A stretch of DNA of 36,946 nt from Cylindrobasidium torrendii FP15055 ss-10 (taxonomy: Eukaryota > Basidiomycota > Agaricomycetes > Agaricales > Physalacriaceae), in the NCBI GenBank assembly GCA_000934385.1, contig KN880631.1, forward strand, positions 1-36,946, written 5' to 3'. Each line of letters opens with the position of its first letter. Within the stretch, counting starts at the first letter, position 1. The notes under the pieces were generated by a model. The model was not told the DNA's origin. It worked only from the letters and a program-made list of their open reading frames with translations, and ran no database searches. Positions 22,424 to 31,305 of this stretch are shown piece by piece. The position numbers were made by a program, and so were the translations under genes.

Positions 22424-23232
22424 ATGGCCATGTCGACTGAACGGAGAGCAACAGTTTCGCGCTCGACAAGCGAAACAAAAATTGAAGTCGACCTCAGCTT
22501 GGACTGTGCGCCTGGCTCAGGTGTCGCTCAGGTCATCGATGTCAAAACTGGAATTGGTTTTCTCGACCATGTACTTTTATTCCATTCCTTTGCTTTCTGG
22601 CCGTCGAGGTTGATACTGTCCAAGATGTACACTGCGCTGGCTAAACACGGTGGCATGTCACTTACCATGAAATGCGAAGGAGACCTTTGGATCGACGACC
22701 ATCATACTGCAGATATGTCGTCCTTCCAAGCCGTCCAATCAGCAGCCTGACATTGGCTCTACAGGATAGTGCTATCGCGTTAGGTGAGGCGTTCAAGAAG
22801 GCGCTTGGTGAAGTTCGCGGTATCCGCAGATATGGCACTGGCTACGCACCTCTGGATGAGGTTGGTCAATCTTTGGCTGTGCCAATCTCAATCTGACTCG
22901 ACCCAGGCGCTCTCACGCGCGGTCATCGACATCTGCTCTCGTCCATACTGTGTGACCGACCTCGGGCTCAAGCGCGAAAAAATTGGAGATCTCTCGACAG
23001 AGATGATCCCGCATGTGTTCTACTCGTTCGCTATCGCCTCAGGCTGTACCCTGCACGTCGATGTTCTCAGAGGCGAGAACGACCACCACAGGTACTTACG
23101 TCCTGCGCCGGTGTGTTACAAGCTAACAGCCTCAGGTCCGAGTCTGCGTTCAAGGCGCTTGCGCTGGCTATTCGTCAGGCTATCGAAAGAACCGGAGGAA
23201 ACGATGTACCCAGTACAAAGGGCGTGCTATGA
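22424..23232 (+). CDS. HIS3: Imidazoleglycerol-phosphate dehydratase (histidine biosynthesis)
   Basis: The enzyme dehydrates imidazole glycerol phosphate to imidazole acetol phosphate. Exons are 22424-22570, 22625-22712, 22763-22860, 22907-23091 and 23136-23232. Two in-frame ATGs (22424, 22430) precede [18 protein letters not shown]. Landmarks are [16 protein letters not shown], the metal-binding [32 protein letters not shown], the second metal-binding motif [17 protein letters not shown], and the typical end [10 protein letters not shown]. About 204 residues is the normal monofunctional length. Intron 2 (22713-22762) begins ATATGT and ends CTCTAC: only AT..AC splicing restores the catalytic Glu of HHTAED and keeps the frame. 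The other introns are GT..AG. Confidence 0.95.
22713..22762 (+). other. HIS3: Non-canonical AT..AC intron in HIS3
   Basis: This 50-nt intron starts ATATGTCG and ends GGCTCTAC, with CTGAC as a likely branch site 10-14 nt before the end. The donor is a standard GTATGT with the first G changed to A. The U12-type donor (ATATCCTT) is not matched, so a U2-type AT..AC intron is more likely. All GT..AG choices tested in this interval shift the frame into early stops. Confidence 0.75.
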
Positions 23233-23345
23233 AATCGCATTTCCTTTGCGGAACAACTTCTTGGTTCGGTGCAGGATACACAATCGTTTCATGGCGTGAA
23301 GCTTGCTCATCAATACATGAAGCTCGTGTGCATATTGATAACAAT
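23233..23345. other. HIS3 3' flank
   Basis: Short spacer with the HIS3 3' untranslated region; it ends where repeat family F begins at TGTGGCGCA. Confidence 0.5.
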
Positions 23346-24545
23346 GTGGCGCAAACTTACTGACTAGCCCCTTCAACTTTTAGCCCCTCCGACACGCTCT
23401 GCGACAATTATCCGTGTCATAATCACAGTAAGACCACTAGGGGGATCTGCGTTTGTCGTATCTCAGGCTATATGGTTCAAGGGCAAGATGCCTTCAGCGA
23501 AAACCGGGGCCTGGCGAAAGCACAATATAGGGGTGTGTTAGAAATGATTTTGGTGTTGTTAATAACTGTCGGAATTACTCGACCTCTTGTCAGTCAAAAT
23601 AACCATGTTATTAACTGTTATATAACAAATGGTTAAAAACGGTCAGAAACCTGTTATAAATCAAAAATAACATGTTATTAACTCTAAAATATGTTATAAA
23701 TCAACTTTCAAGGTCTTTCTCGTCCTAATCCTCCTCTTGCTTGTTGTCCAGACAGTATCATCACCTATTGGTGCAATAGGTCCTTGTGTCATGGACACAT
23801 CCTTGGGTGGTTGGATCATGGATGAGCTTGGCTATCAGTGGACTAGTATCGACATATACAAGTTGTCCCGTTGCTGAGTCTGAGGATTGCACAACCCGGA
23901 AAACCATTTCTCTCGCAATGTATTGGTCAATATGGCCTGTCTCGTGACTCGTTGACTGGCCTCAAGCCAGTGTGCCCGACTGTCAACGATAATAAGTGGC
24001 TTTGCCCTAAGGCCTGATCGACTCCCATCATCAGCGTTAGCGCCGACATCAACATTGTCTCGCCTCCAACAACGCTCTCCGTGAACGGTGAACCAAATTT
24101 GAACCAGAGCTTTGCGCATGCGACAAGGGTCTTTGAGCATCAAACTTGAGCCATCGATTTTGCACCCTGTAGCGCGCTAGTTCACACCGGTTTGGTTGCA
24201 TGTACAGTTACGGCCCTTTTGAATTTATGACAATTAATAACATGGTGATTTTGAGGCTGGTTGTCAGTTATGTTAATAACATGTTAATAACGTGTTATGT
24301 ATAAATGACACTGTTAATAACATCCGAGTTTCTACCACAGGCCTAGCACAATAGACTGTCAATAAGACACCCTCTAGGGTCGCCTGTTCGATTCAGTGTG
24401 CTATCCCCTTGCATACGACGTACCTAAGGAAGTCGGCGGACCTGCCTCAACGGATTCTTTGGAGGAGCTTTGAAGTTCGCGGTCCACGGGCCAAGATCCT
24501 GGCTCCGATTTTTGCAAACTCGAGCGCCGTGCAACTCAGAAAGAA
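23346..24545 (+). repeat. Repeat family F, copy 1, split by a hAT-like insertion
   Basis: The left part (23346-23527) carries the family start TGTGGCGCA, TAGCCCCTTC, TAGCCCCTCC, ACCACTAGGGG and GCTATATGGTTCAAGGG. The right part (24354-24545) carries GTCGCCTGTTCGATTCAGTG, TACCTAAGGAAG, GAAGTTCGCGGTCCACGGGC and AAGATCCTGGCTCCGATTTT. The two parts become continuous when the 818-bp insert and one target-site copy are removed. Unlike copies 2/3 and 6/7 there is no opposing arm next to it. Confidence 0.8.
23528..24345. mobile_element. Non-autonomous hAT-like transposon (818 bp)
   Basis: The ends are imperfect terminal inverted repeats: TAGGGGTGTGTTAGAAA on the left and, on the opposite strand, TAGGCCTGTGGTAGAAA on the right (14 of 17 match). 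The element is flanked by an exact 8-bp target duplication GCACAATA (23520-23527 and 24346-24353), the size expected for the hAT superfamily. Both subterminal regions are packed with variants of TTAATAACATGTTAT (for example 23558-23705 and 24225-24325), resembling the clustered transposase-binding motifs of hAT elements. The interior is more GC-rich and has only a 102-codon open frame (23835-24143, minus) with no transposase motif, so the element must depend on a transposase made elsewhere. Confidence 0.82.
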
Positions 24546-24682
24546 TCAAACACCAAGGAAGGATGTGGTCGCATGAACAACTACCGCGGTATCATAGATC
24601 AGCTTTTGCGCATATGTGATACGAATCGTACTGGTGATACGGTCCGGCGCACAATGGAAAGAGGCCATTCAGCGTCTTCGCC

Positions 24683-25577
24683 CATTGTGGCGCAAGACCC
24701 CTGGTTAGCCCCTTCTACTACTAGCCCCTCCCACAACGATCCTTCGGATACCATCCGTCCGAACCGCAATTAGGACTACTAGGGGCTCTTCATTCGCTGT
24801 ATTTCAGGCTGTATGGTTTAAGGGTAACAAGCCTTCAGAGAAATTAACCGGAAGTCTGGCGATAGGTGCAGCAAACTGACAACAGGAGACTTTACGGGGT
24901 CGCTTGTTCGATTCAGTGTACTTGGCCCAGGTTGTACGAAGTACCTAAAAGGAAGTTATTCTGTAGTCGGTGGGGAGCTCTGAAGTTCGCGGTCCAAGGG
25001 CCAAGATCCTGGTTCCAACTTTTTTGGAATCTCGAGCGATGTGTATTTCTGAGCAGGCATATACACCGCATCATACAAGAAAATGATGAGTTACTGGAAT
25101 ATCTACTAGTACCGCAGCAAACGAGGCAAGTTGATACCTGCTATCCTCTCAAATCCTGTGAGTTCCAGGTTCCGATAATATACAAGACTGCCGTCGGTAT
25201 TTACTACTGTTGGTACATCTAGCATCGCCGACAAAAAAAAAATAGATGAAGCCAGGATCTTGGTCCTTGAACCGCGAACTTCAAAGCTTCCAATTGTAAG
25301 GCATGACTATAATGATAGGCCTTGGCTCCATCAACACCCATGGGGGTCTGACCAAATCGAACATGCAACTCGACGCTTCATGTTCTCATATAGCCCCCCG
25401 CAAGGATACCGCTTTCCGTGGGCGTCCGCCACTATGCCATGTAGTCCTGATATCGCAACTTCAATGGTTCTAGTAGTCTCAAATTATGTGGAATGGAAGA
25501 GGGGCTCTCTTACGGAGCCCCCCGTGCTAGAGGTCTAGAGGGGCTACGTTGAAGAGGTGATCGGCTGCGCCACATAA
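24683..25577. repeat. Palindromic repeat F, copies 2 (+) and 3 (-)
   Basis: The left arm (24683-25050) starts TGTGGCGCA, TAGCCCCTTC and runs through GTCGCTTGTTCGATTCAGTG, GAAGTTCGCGGTCC and GGGCCAAGATCCTGGTTCC. The right arm (about 25250-25577) holds the same landmarks in reverse orientation (AGCCAGGATCTTGG, CCGCGAACTTC, AATCGAACATGC, a terminal TGCGCCACA). About 200 bp of unrelated sequence separate them. The whole is a fold-back structure with matching TGTGGCGCA ends. I see no obvious target duplication and no open frame for a transposase. Confidence 0.72.
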
Positions 25578-25920
25578 TTAGTCATCGTACCCACAATGGA
25601 TTAGACGTCGAGTGGATTATACTGCTGAGAATTCCATCCGACCACCCAGCTGAATATCCATTGCAGCGCACGAGTTGACCATGATGCATGACTGGGCGCC
25701 CAACGAGAGACGGTGTTGACAAGGTGATAGTATATGTGTATGCCTGGTGTAAGCTACATGCTACGAGAAATAAAGACATCGGATAAATGGCCCTGCGTGC
25801 ATAGCATGTCGTCAGGTACTCCTAGAGGGCAGCATTGTATAACAAAGAAGCTAACTGTACTCATCTCGAGTCGTCGACTCGCCGTGTCACGTCCACGAAG
25901 CGTCTGTTGGCAATTGTTAG
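25578..25920. other. Intergenic region 3' of OFC
   Basis: No gene or recognisable repeat is seen in these ~340 bp. Confidence 0.45.
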
Positions 25921-27485
25921 TTAGTTGACGATGCGCATGAGTATTCGACCCGACTCTTGTGCATCTTCGGGCACGCGAAGCCCAGGTACTGAGTTGTCGT
26001 AGAATTGTGGCTGTTTGTCATGGACTAAGAGTTTGATGTAGGGCTTTTTGCGCTCGACACCATGGTCGTCGCATATGCCGGTGTCGGCGGTGTCGGTGTC
26101 GGCGTCGGAGTCACTGCGGTCATCGACTGCGTCTTCACTTGTATTGGCGTTGTCCTCCATGTCCTTCGACGACGCAGAATCACCCGACGTGTTGGTCGGA
26201 GTTTCGGTGGTATCGCACTTGCGCCTTTTGGTCTCCGAGTCGTCAAAGTCGCCCAGCCTTTTGTGAGACAGGCTAGGTGCTACAAGACATGAGATTCTGC
26301 AGCCACGGTCAGAAATAGGAACAAACCTGGTAGGTCGGTATCGTCGAGTACTGGTTTCTCTTTTGCTTGGGTGACGGTCGCTGAAGGAGAGAAGAGGTCG
26401 GTGCTGGGAGTAGTTGACGTGTTGGTCACAGGGGCAACTAGTCCATCATCAGGAAAGCGCAAGCGTGAGAAGGGCGCGACGCACCCATACTGTTGGATGT
26501 ATTGGCCGTGGCGGCAGGCAACAAGTATTCAACAGCTGAAATGTCGTCTGAAGACGTCCCAGCGGTGGTGTCGACTAAGCTCTCATAACTGTTGGGTGTA
26601 CTACTGGCCATGGCAGCAAACAACACGTGTTCAACAGTCGCAATGTCGTCTAGAGACGTCCCAGCAGTAAGGGCGGCGGTGGAGGATTTGGATTCGCGCG
26701 CGCGGATTCGCTCTGCATAGCATTGATCTAGTAGGCGGTGGACCTGGCCGGGGTCGAGACAGCCCTCGTCGGGTGGGAGCGCACTTGACGATTGGGCGGA
26801 GGGGTAGGCATGGGAGACAGACGTCAAGACGCTGTGAAGGAGTTTGATATCGTCATGGTCGTTCACTGAATCCAAAAGGTCTCCAATAAGAGCACAGAGA
26901 GAACCCGGCCCTAGCTCAGCGAGGTTCGGTGTGGGTGTGCGATCGACGTGGTCCATGTTTTGAAGGACGGCCGCAGTCTCTACGGGAAGGTCCCCGAACG
27001 ACACGGGCTGATGGTCCCGTTTGGCCTTGATGAGAGCCGCCGCGAACCAGCAAACGTCGACGAGCGACGACTTCGGGAACAGGCGAGCGATGTGGTGGAT
27101 GTCATCGCACTTGCCTTGGAGGACGGGCTTGGCGACTGTAGGCGCGTCAGTAAACAGCGCGAGAAAGGTTAGAAATGCTACCATTATTGATGAAGGACCA
27201 ATCAGAGTGGTGAATAGAGAGATCGCCACGCTGGGTGATACTCCCGTGCAATAGTGCGCAAGCTGTGGTCTATTTGGGCGTACATTTAACAGAAAATACA
27301 GCGGCGAGATTGAAAACACGCACTCGGGGAACATCCGCCCAGATGGGCTGCCCAGTGCTTTGTTCGAGGTCATATACGACGAGAGGTGTTGAGTCACCTC
27401 GCAGGAGCGTTCTGGTGGCAACGCTGCTGGGGTTGAGGATAGAAGAAATGAAGACGTGCGTGGAGTTCTCGGCAAAGGCGTCCAT
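25921..27485 (-). CDS. Orphan family protein OFC
   Basis: Third member of the orphan family. Exons are 27324-27485, 27182-27269, 26485-27135, 26327-26437 and 25921-26279; every junction keeps frame (phases 0, 1, 1, 1). The protein of about 455 residues starts MDAFAENSTHVFISS and then has TACALLHGSITQRGDLSIHH. Its helical core, HIARLFPKSSLVDVCWFAAA to LCALIGDLLDSVNDHDD, aligns with the OFA1/OFA2 core in spacing and pattern. A 33-residue segment (TAGTSxDDIxxVEx) is tandemly repeated in exon 3. The C terminus has basic KRLGDFDDSETKRRK, an acidic Asp/Thr stretch, and ends QESGRILMRIVN. A nuclear protein is suggested by composition only. Its upstream ~350 bp are shared with OFD. Function unknown. 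Confidence 0.7.
26488..26685 (-). repeat. 99-bp in-frame tandem duplication in OFC
   Basis: Two diverged units with a period of about 99 bp (33 codons), both containing CTGTTGG, GCAATGTCGTCT/GAAATGTCGTCT and GACGTCCCAGC on the plus strand. At the protein level they read TAGTSLDDIATVEHVLFAAM and TAGTSSDDISAVEYLLPAAT. OFD and OFA1 do not show this duplication. Confidence 0.75.
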
Positions 27486-27840
27486 GTTGGTAGTAGAAGG
27501 AGAAGAAGACACAGTGCTTCAAGTTGTCGCTGGCGAGCTTTTGAATCTGATCGTCAACCTGTTACTTAGTAGACTCGCCAGCGCACAGTCTTGGGATGTC
27601 CCGATTCAGGAGGTCGGATCCAAGGCCTGGCTAGGCAAACTTCCAAAGGATGGAGGAACATAGAGAAACAGATGAAAACGGTGGGACAAGCATGCGAGTA
27701 TGCCAAAATACGTGCCAAGCGAGCCCTGAAGCCTATGCCTCAACAACCAGCATAACCTTGGGCATTTCAGGCGAAAACATTTGTAATTTTGATTCAGCAG
27801 AAAACAGAGATTTCGGGCCTCATACCCAGACATGATGGAA
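27486..27840. repeat. OFC upstream block, inverted copy of OFD upstream block
   Basis: Read on the minus strand, this block matches about 30985-31305: both contain AGGTTGACGATCAGAT, AAAAGCTCGCCAGCGACAAC, GCACGTATTTTGGC and AAGGTTATGCTGGT / AAGATTATGCTGGT. The match begins with a tract near TATGAGGC that lies about 180 bp past the GatC-like stop in the other copy. It contains no gene here. Confidence 0.75.
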
Positions 27841-27964
27841 GAGGCGAACGTAAGAATACACCATGATTGGCACCTGGCGGCGCATGCATCGGAGTTTGTT
27901 CCGAGTGTTTGTAAGGATTGCCATGATCGGTATCCACTTTTGGAGGCTACAGCTTAGTAGTATC

Positions 27965-28300
27965 GCCAACGAAAACGATAGATGAAGCCAGGATCTTGGT
28001 CCTAGGACCGCGAACTTCAAAGCTTCCTTGTGCATAGGAGGCGTGACTTAGGTTTAGGCCTTGGCTCCTCTCAACACCCATGGGGGATCTGGCCGGATCG
28101 AACACGCAACTTGACGCTTCATGCTCTCATAGCCCCCCGCAAGGATATCGCTTTCCGTTGGCATCCGCCACTGGCCCATGTGCTCCTGATATCGCAACTT
28201 CAACGCACGTATTGGTAGTCTCGAAAGTGTGCCATGGGAGCGAGGCGCTTTTACAGAGGCAGCCTGTGCGAGGACAACGTGGTCTAGTGCCAGTGTTGAC
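27965..28300 (-). repeat. Repeat family F, copy 4 (solitary, minus orientation)
   Basis: It is closest to copy 3: both share ATGAAGCCAGGATCTTGGTC, CCGCGAACTTCAAAGCTTCC, CAACACCCATGGGGG, ATAGCCCCCCGCAAGGATA and CCTGATATCGCAACTTCAA. The outer end carrying TAGCCCC and GTGGCGC is absent or heavily diverged. There is no opposing arm. Confidence 0.72.
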
Positions 28301-28477
28301 GTTGAGGTGGAGGACTCTTGAAGCTTACTGCCTGAAGTCCCTGTCTTTTTCATGAATCACTGTATAGATACAGTCCGCCAATGTGGCATATACTAAAGGT
28401 AAGGCAAACAAGCTGTCGTACAAACAATATCCAAGACGTGAGTTGTCCGTGTATCCGACCCTTGAGACGGAATGCAT

Positions 28478-29130
28478 TTAGTTATCGTCAATATCATCGT
28501 CGTCATTGTCGCTCTCATGGCCATCGTTATCATCGTCGTGGTCTTCGACCTCATCGCACTGTTGGTGTGCACCATTAGTCCGGCCATCTCGCCAGCCCGA
28601 ATTTGCTTTACTCACGCAGAACTGGACCTGGTAGTTTCCACACTTATCCCCGCTGTTCGGCGCCTTGACACAGATATGCCTGCAGTGCACGGTTAGTATC
28701 TGCTTCGTTGTAGGCAGTAGAAACGACGTGCGTCTGGTTGTTGTTCACAGTGGTGCTGTGCAAGGCGGTAATATTCGGAGACGACGCGGATGAGTTGGTA
28801 CCACAGGAGAATGAACCCTCGTCACACGGGGCGTCGGTGTCCAGGACAAGCTTCCTGTCACAGTCGTCGTCGTAGATGGTCCCTATGGATTGAGTGAGCA
28901 CAGGGACAGCAGTTTGAACAAATTCGAACGTACAGACTGTGTCACCGGTCTTGGCAATGGCATAGCTGGCGCGCAAAATCAGCGTCAGGCAAAGGAAATG
29001 TGTAGAACGAGGCGCACTCGTAATTGTCACAGACATCGCGACGAGCAACGATGATAGCACCGCGTGTAAGAGTGGCCCAGCCGAAGGCGGCAAGGGCGAA
29101 GAAGGCAGCAGACACTGAAGTGGAATACAT
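28478..29130 (-). CDS. Secreted Cys-containing protein with acidic tail
   Basis: I do not recognise the family. The start at 29130 gives a signal peptide (MYSTSVSAAFFALAAFGWAT) ending near TRGA. After a first intron (about 28975-29016, donor GTTCTA, acceptor CGCCAG) the mature part reads NYECASYAIAKTGDTVCTFE, which loosely recalls LysM spacing but is too weak to call. Then come DDDCDRKLVLDTDAPCDEGS and NITALHSTTVNNNQT (possible N-glycosylation sites). A second intron with a perfect TACTAAC branch (about 28700) precedes CVKAPNSGDKCGNYQVQFC. After a third intron the protein ends in an Asp-rich tail, DDDNDGHESDNDDDDIDDN. The exact second junction is uncertain. A TATAAAA box lies 150 nt upstream. 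Confidence 0.6.
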
Positions 29131-29279
29131 TACTGAGCCTCAAAGTAAGTATGGATCGCAAAGATATGATGCGCGCATGCATACTGGGATGAAAGAAAAT
29201 CGAAAGGCTGAGGACAAAGGTTGGAAAGGCGAAAGAGAAATGGGAATGAGAATGGTGTGGAGGGATCGAAAGCTTCATC

Positions 29280-29286
29280 TTTTATA
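29280..29286 (-). promoter_or_regulatory. TATA box of the secreted acidic-tail gene
   Basis: TATAAAA on the minus strand, 150 nt upstream of the ATG at 29130; the intervening stretch is CT-rich on the coding strand, as often seen near fungal transcription starts. Confidence 0.5.
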
Positions 29287-29730
29287 TCCATGAGCTTCCA
29301 TGCCCGAGTACATTTCGCTCACTCCACGCCGCGAGCCAAGAACAGTCCCATGGCGGGGCGGGGCGACCTTGGGGCCATACCGCAGCAGAAGCTGAAGCAT
29401 AGCGCCTCGCCTTGTGAGCGTGCCGTGGAGTTGGTTGACCGAAAAGCAAGGAAAGAAGGTTAAGGCTGTGATGAGGGTTCATGGCGCAGCTGTTCATCAT
29501 CCGCTTAATTGGGGATGAGTAGTGTTGAAAGACTGGGCCATGCTGCGCCTGACGTTTGCCTGTAAGATTGGAAGAAATTCCGACGCGGCTGTGCAGTGAA
29601 TCCAATTGAACGTCCATACTGTGGTCCTGGAATATGCGCGTCCGGGGACAATCCGCAGGTCGAGTCGAGGGGGTGTGTCGTGGAAGGGCAAATGGAGTAG
29701 CAATCAATTAATAATGGGTAGGCAATGTGA
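29287..29730. other. Intergenic region between the acidic-tail gene and mS34
   Basis: No gene is seen. It holds the upstream region of the secreted protein and the 3' untranslated region of the mS34 gene. Confidence 0.5.
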
Positions 29731-30242
29731 TTAAGCAGTAGTTGTGGCCTCGGGAGCAGCGGGAGTTGAAGACGGGATTTTAGCTGAAACCCAATTAAGT
29801 CGCGTCGCGTCGCGCGTGTGCCAGTTACACACCTTTTGGCCGTAAGTTTACCGATTTCCCGTCGTTCCACAGGTACTTGAGTCCACCTCTTATTATCTCC
29901 GGGCGAGTGCTCACGCGCTTTCCTGTACGAGTGTGAACAAGAATGCCGTTGGTGTGTACAGTGCAACACACCTTTCCACCATTTGTAGCCCCAAGCTTTC
30001 CCGTGCTTTCCCTCGCATTTGAAGTTGGCTCTGGTGACCTGCCACCAGCAGTCCTCGATACCCTTTGCGGACCAACGCGTCTGGTGGACGAGCCGGTTCT
30101 CGATATTCGGCCTCCGCGACAAGACTTGATACAAATTGGCGTTCTTTGCCTGCAGCGCTGCCGGAAGCGAGTCCTTGGGCAACGCCTTTTCGAGCAGTTT
30201 AGAGACCGGCACTGCCTGGCGACGCAGCAATGAAGGGAACAT
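29731..30242 (-). CDS. Mitochondrial ribosomal small-subunit protein mS34-like
   Basis: Exons are 29972-30242, 29833-29922 and 29731-29783. The N terminus MFPSLLRRQAVPVSKLLEKA looks like a mitochondrial presequence. The core AALQAKNANLYQVLSRRP, then RLVHQTRWSAKGIEDCWWQVTRANF and HGKAWGYKWWKGK follows the mS34 (MRPS34) pattern: in animals the same block reads as an LxxLLARLP segment, then W-RVTR and HGKAWG. The second exon ends ILVHTRT-free, as GKRVSTRPEIIRGGLKYLWN, with intron 1 removed, and the third exon adds a short Pro/Ala/Thr tail. An alternative end at the first intron-2 codon pair (LRPKGV) is possible. It diverges from the GatC-like gene, 76 bp away. Confidence 0.75.
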
Positions 30243-30318
30243 GGTGGTGGTGGATGAAGACGAAAACGGGCCGAACTGCCGAGCTTTCGATCAAAGCAGC
30301 CTTTTGGCTCAGACCATC
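30243..30318. promoter_or_regulatory. Bidirectional promoter, mS34 / GatC-like
   Basis: Only 76 bp lie between the divergent starts of two genes for mitochondrial translation, which makes shared regulation likely. No TATA box is visible. Confidence 0.55.
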
Positions 30319-30804
30319 ATGAACGCGCGCTGTTTCCGTCGACTTGCGAGCCAGTTCCCACGGCGACTGACATTCCAACGGAGATGCCAACATACCTTTG
30401 CAGTCGATGAGCTCTCTATCCCACTCCGGCCGACTTGGTCTGTCAACGAACTGCTTTCTTCGTACCCCAAGCCGACACTGGACGATGCCGCTCTCCTTCG
30501 CCTGCACAGACTATCTGCACTACAACCACCGCCGGCAGGCTCCCCAGAATTCTCAAAGTTGAAAGGAGATATGGAGGAGCTCGTCAGACTGGTCGAAGCC
30601 GTGAAACTCGTCGACACTGCAGGTGTACAAGTCCACCAAGGACTGGAGCACGAGTTCACCTCAGACGCAGTTCAGCGGCAGGAAGGACTTGATGGTCCAA
30701 TTGGAAGGGAGCTGTTAAAGCATGCACCGCCAGGACGGGTGCAGGACGGATTTTACATCATCGAGTCGGACAGGCGAACGAACAGGGATCAATCTGCCGA
30801 CTGA
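30319..30804 (+). CDS. GatC-like subunit of mitochondrial Glu-tRNA(Gln) amidotransferase
   Basis: GatC-type subunits stabilise the GatA/GatB core that converts Glu-tRNA(Gln) to Gln-tRNA(Gln) in organelles. The start at 30319 gives an Arg-rich presequence (MNARCFRRLASQFPRRLTFQ). The conserved part, LSIPLRPTWSVNELLSSYP then LLRLHRLSALQPPPAGSPEF, KLKGDMEELVRLVEAVKLVD and T, matches the GatC helical hairpin and VDT motif. The end, RELLKHAPPGRVQDGFYIIE, resembles the usual C-terminal strand. One open exon of 161 residues; the last ten residues (SDRRTNRDQSAD) may be intron read-through, but no good donor is seen. Assignment is by pattern, not alignment. Confidence 0.7.
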   Translation: MNARCFRRLASQFPRRLTFQRRCQHTFAVDELSIPLRPTWSVNELLSSYPKPTLDDAALLRLHRLSALQPPPAGSPEFSKLKGDMEELVRLVEAVKLVDTAGVQVHQGLEHEFTSDAVQRQEGLDGPIGRELLKHAPPGRVQDGFYIIESDRRTNRDQSAD

Positions 30805-31305
30805 CGGATATTTCTTTATACTCACTGTAGGTCGTGTTGCAGTAGGATTGCTGGAAGAATACTCGTTGCTCGAGAAGTACACCAATATTGTCTTCAACTC
30901 CATAAACCAAACACTCGGCACGTCACTGTTGCATTTGTTCCCGCGTCAATTATGCCTGGTTGACTCTCATAGTCGCCTGCTCGCGTATGAGGCGCGGAAT
31001 TTTCATTTTCTTCTCCCGAATTGAATACTCCGCCTGAAAAGCCCAAGATTATGCTGGTCGTCGAGGCATAGACTTTTCAGCACGTATTTTGGCGTACTCC
31101 CATGCTTGTCGTACTGTTTTCGTTTGTCTCTCTCGATCCCTCCTTCCTCTGGGAAAACGCGCGACCAGCCCCCTGATCTAATTCTTCACCGGGACATCTC
31201 AAGGCTATGGGCTGGGGAGTATCAAGTGACAGGTTGACGATCAGATGCAAAAGCTCGCCAGCGACAACTTGATACGCTCTCTCTTCTTCTCCTTCTACTA
31301 CCAAC
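30805..31305. other. GatC-like 3' flank and OFD upstream block
   Basis: 30805-30984 has no counterpart elsewhere in the window. 30985-31305 is the inverted copy of 27486-27840 and ends with the CT-rich leader CTTCTTCTCCTTCTACTACC directly before the OFD start, also present before OFC. No separate gene is seen. Confidence 0.65.

Noticed and set aside
24380..24420. tRNA-like TTCGATTC motif suggesting a tRNA gene
   Set aside because: No acceptor-stem or anticodon-arm pairing was found; the motif is a shared part of repeat family F.
28900..29016. LysM domain in the secreted acidic-tail protein
   Set aside because: Only a short YxIxxGDT-like string is present; the rest of the LysM pattern is not seen.
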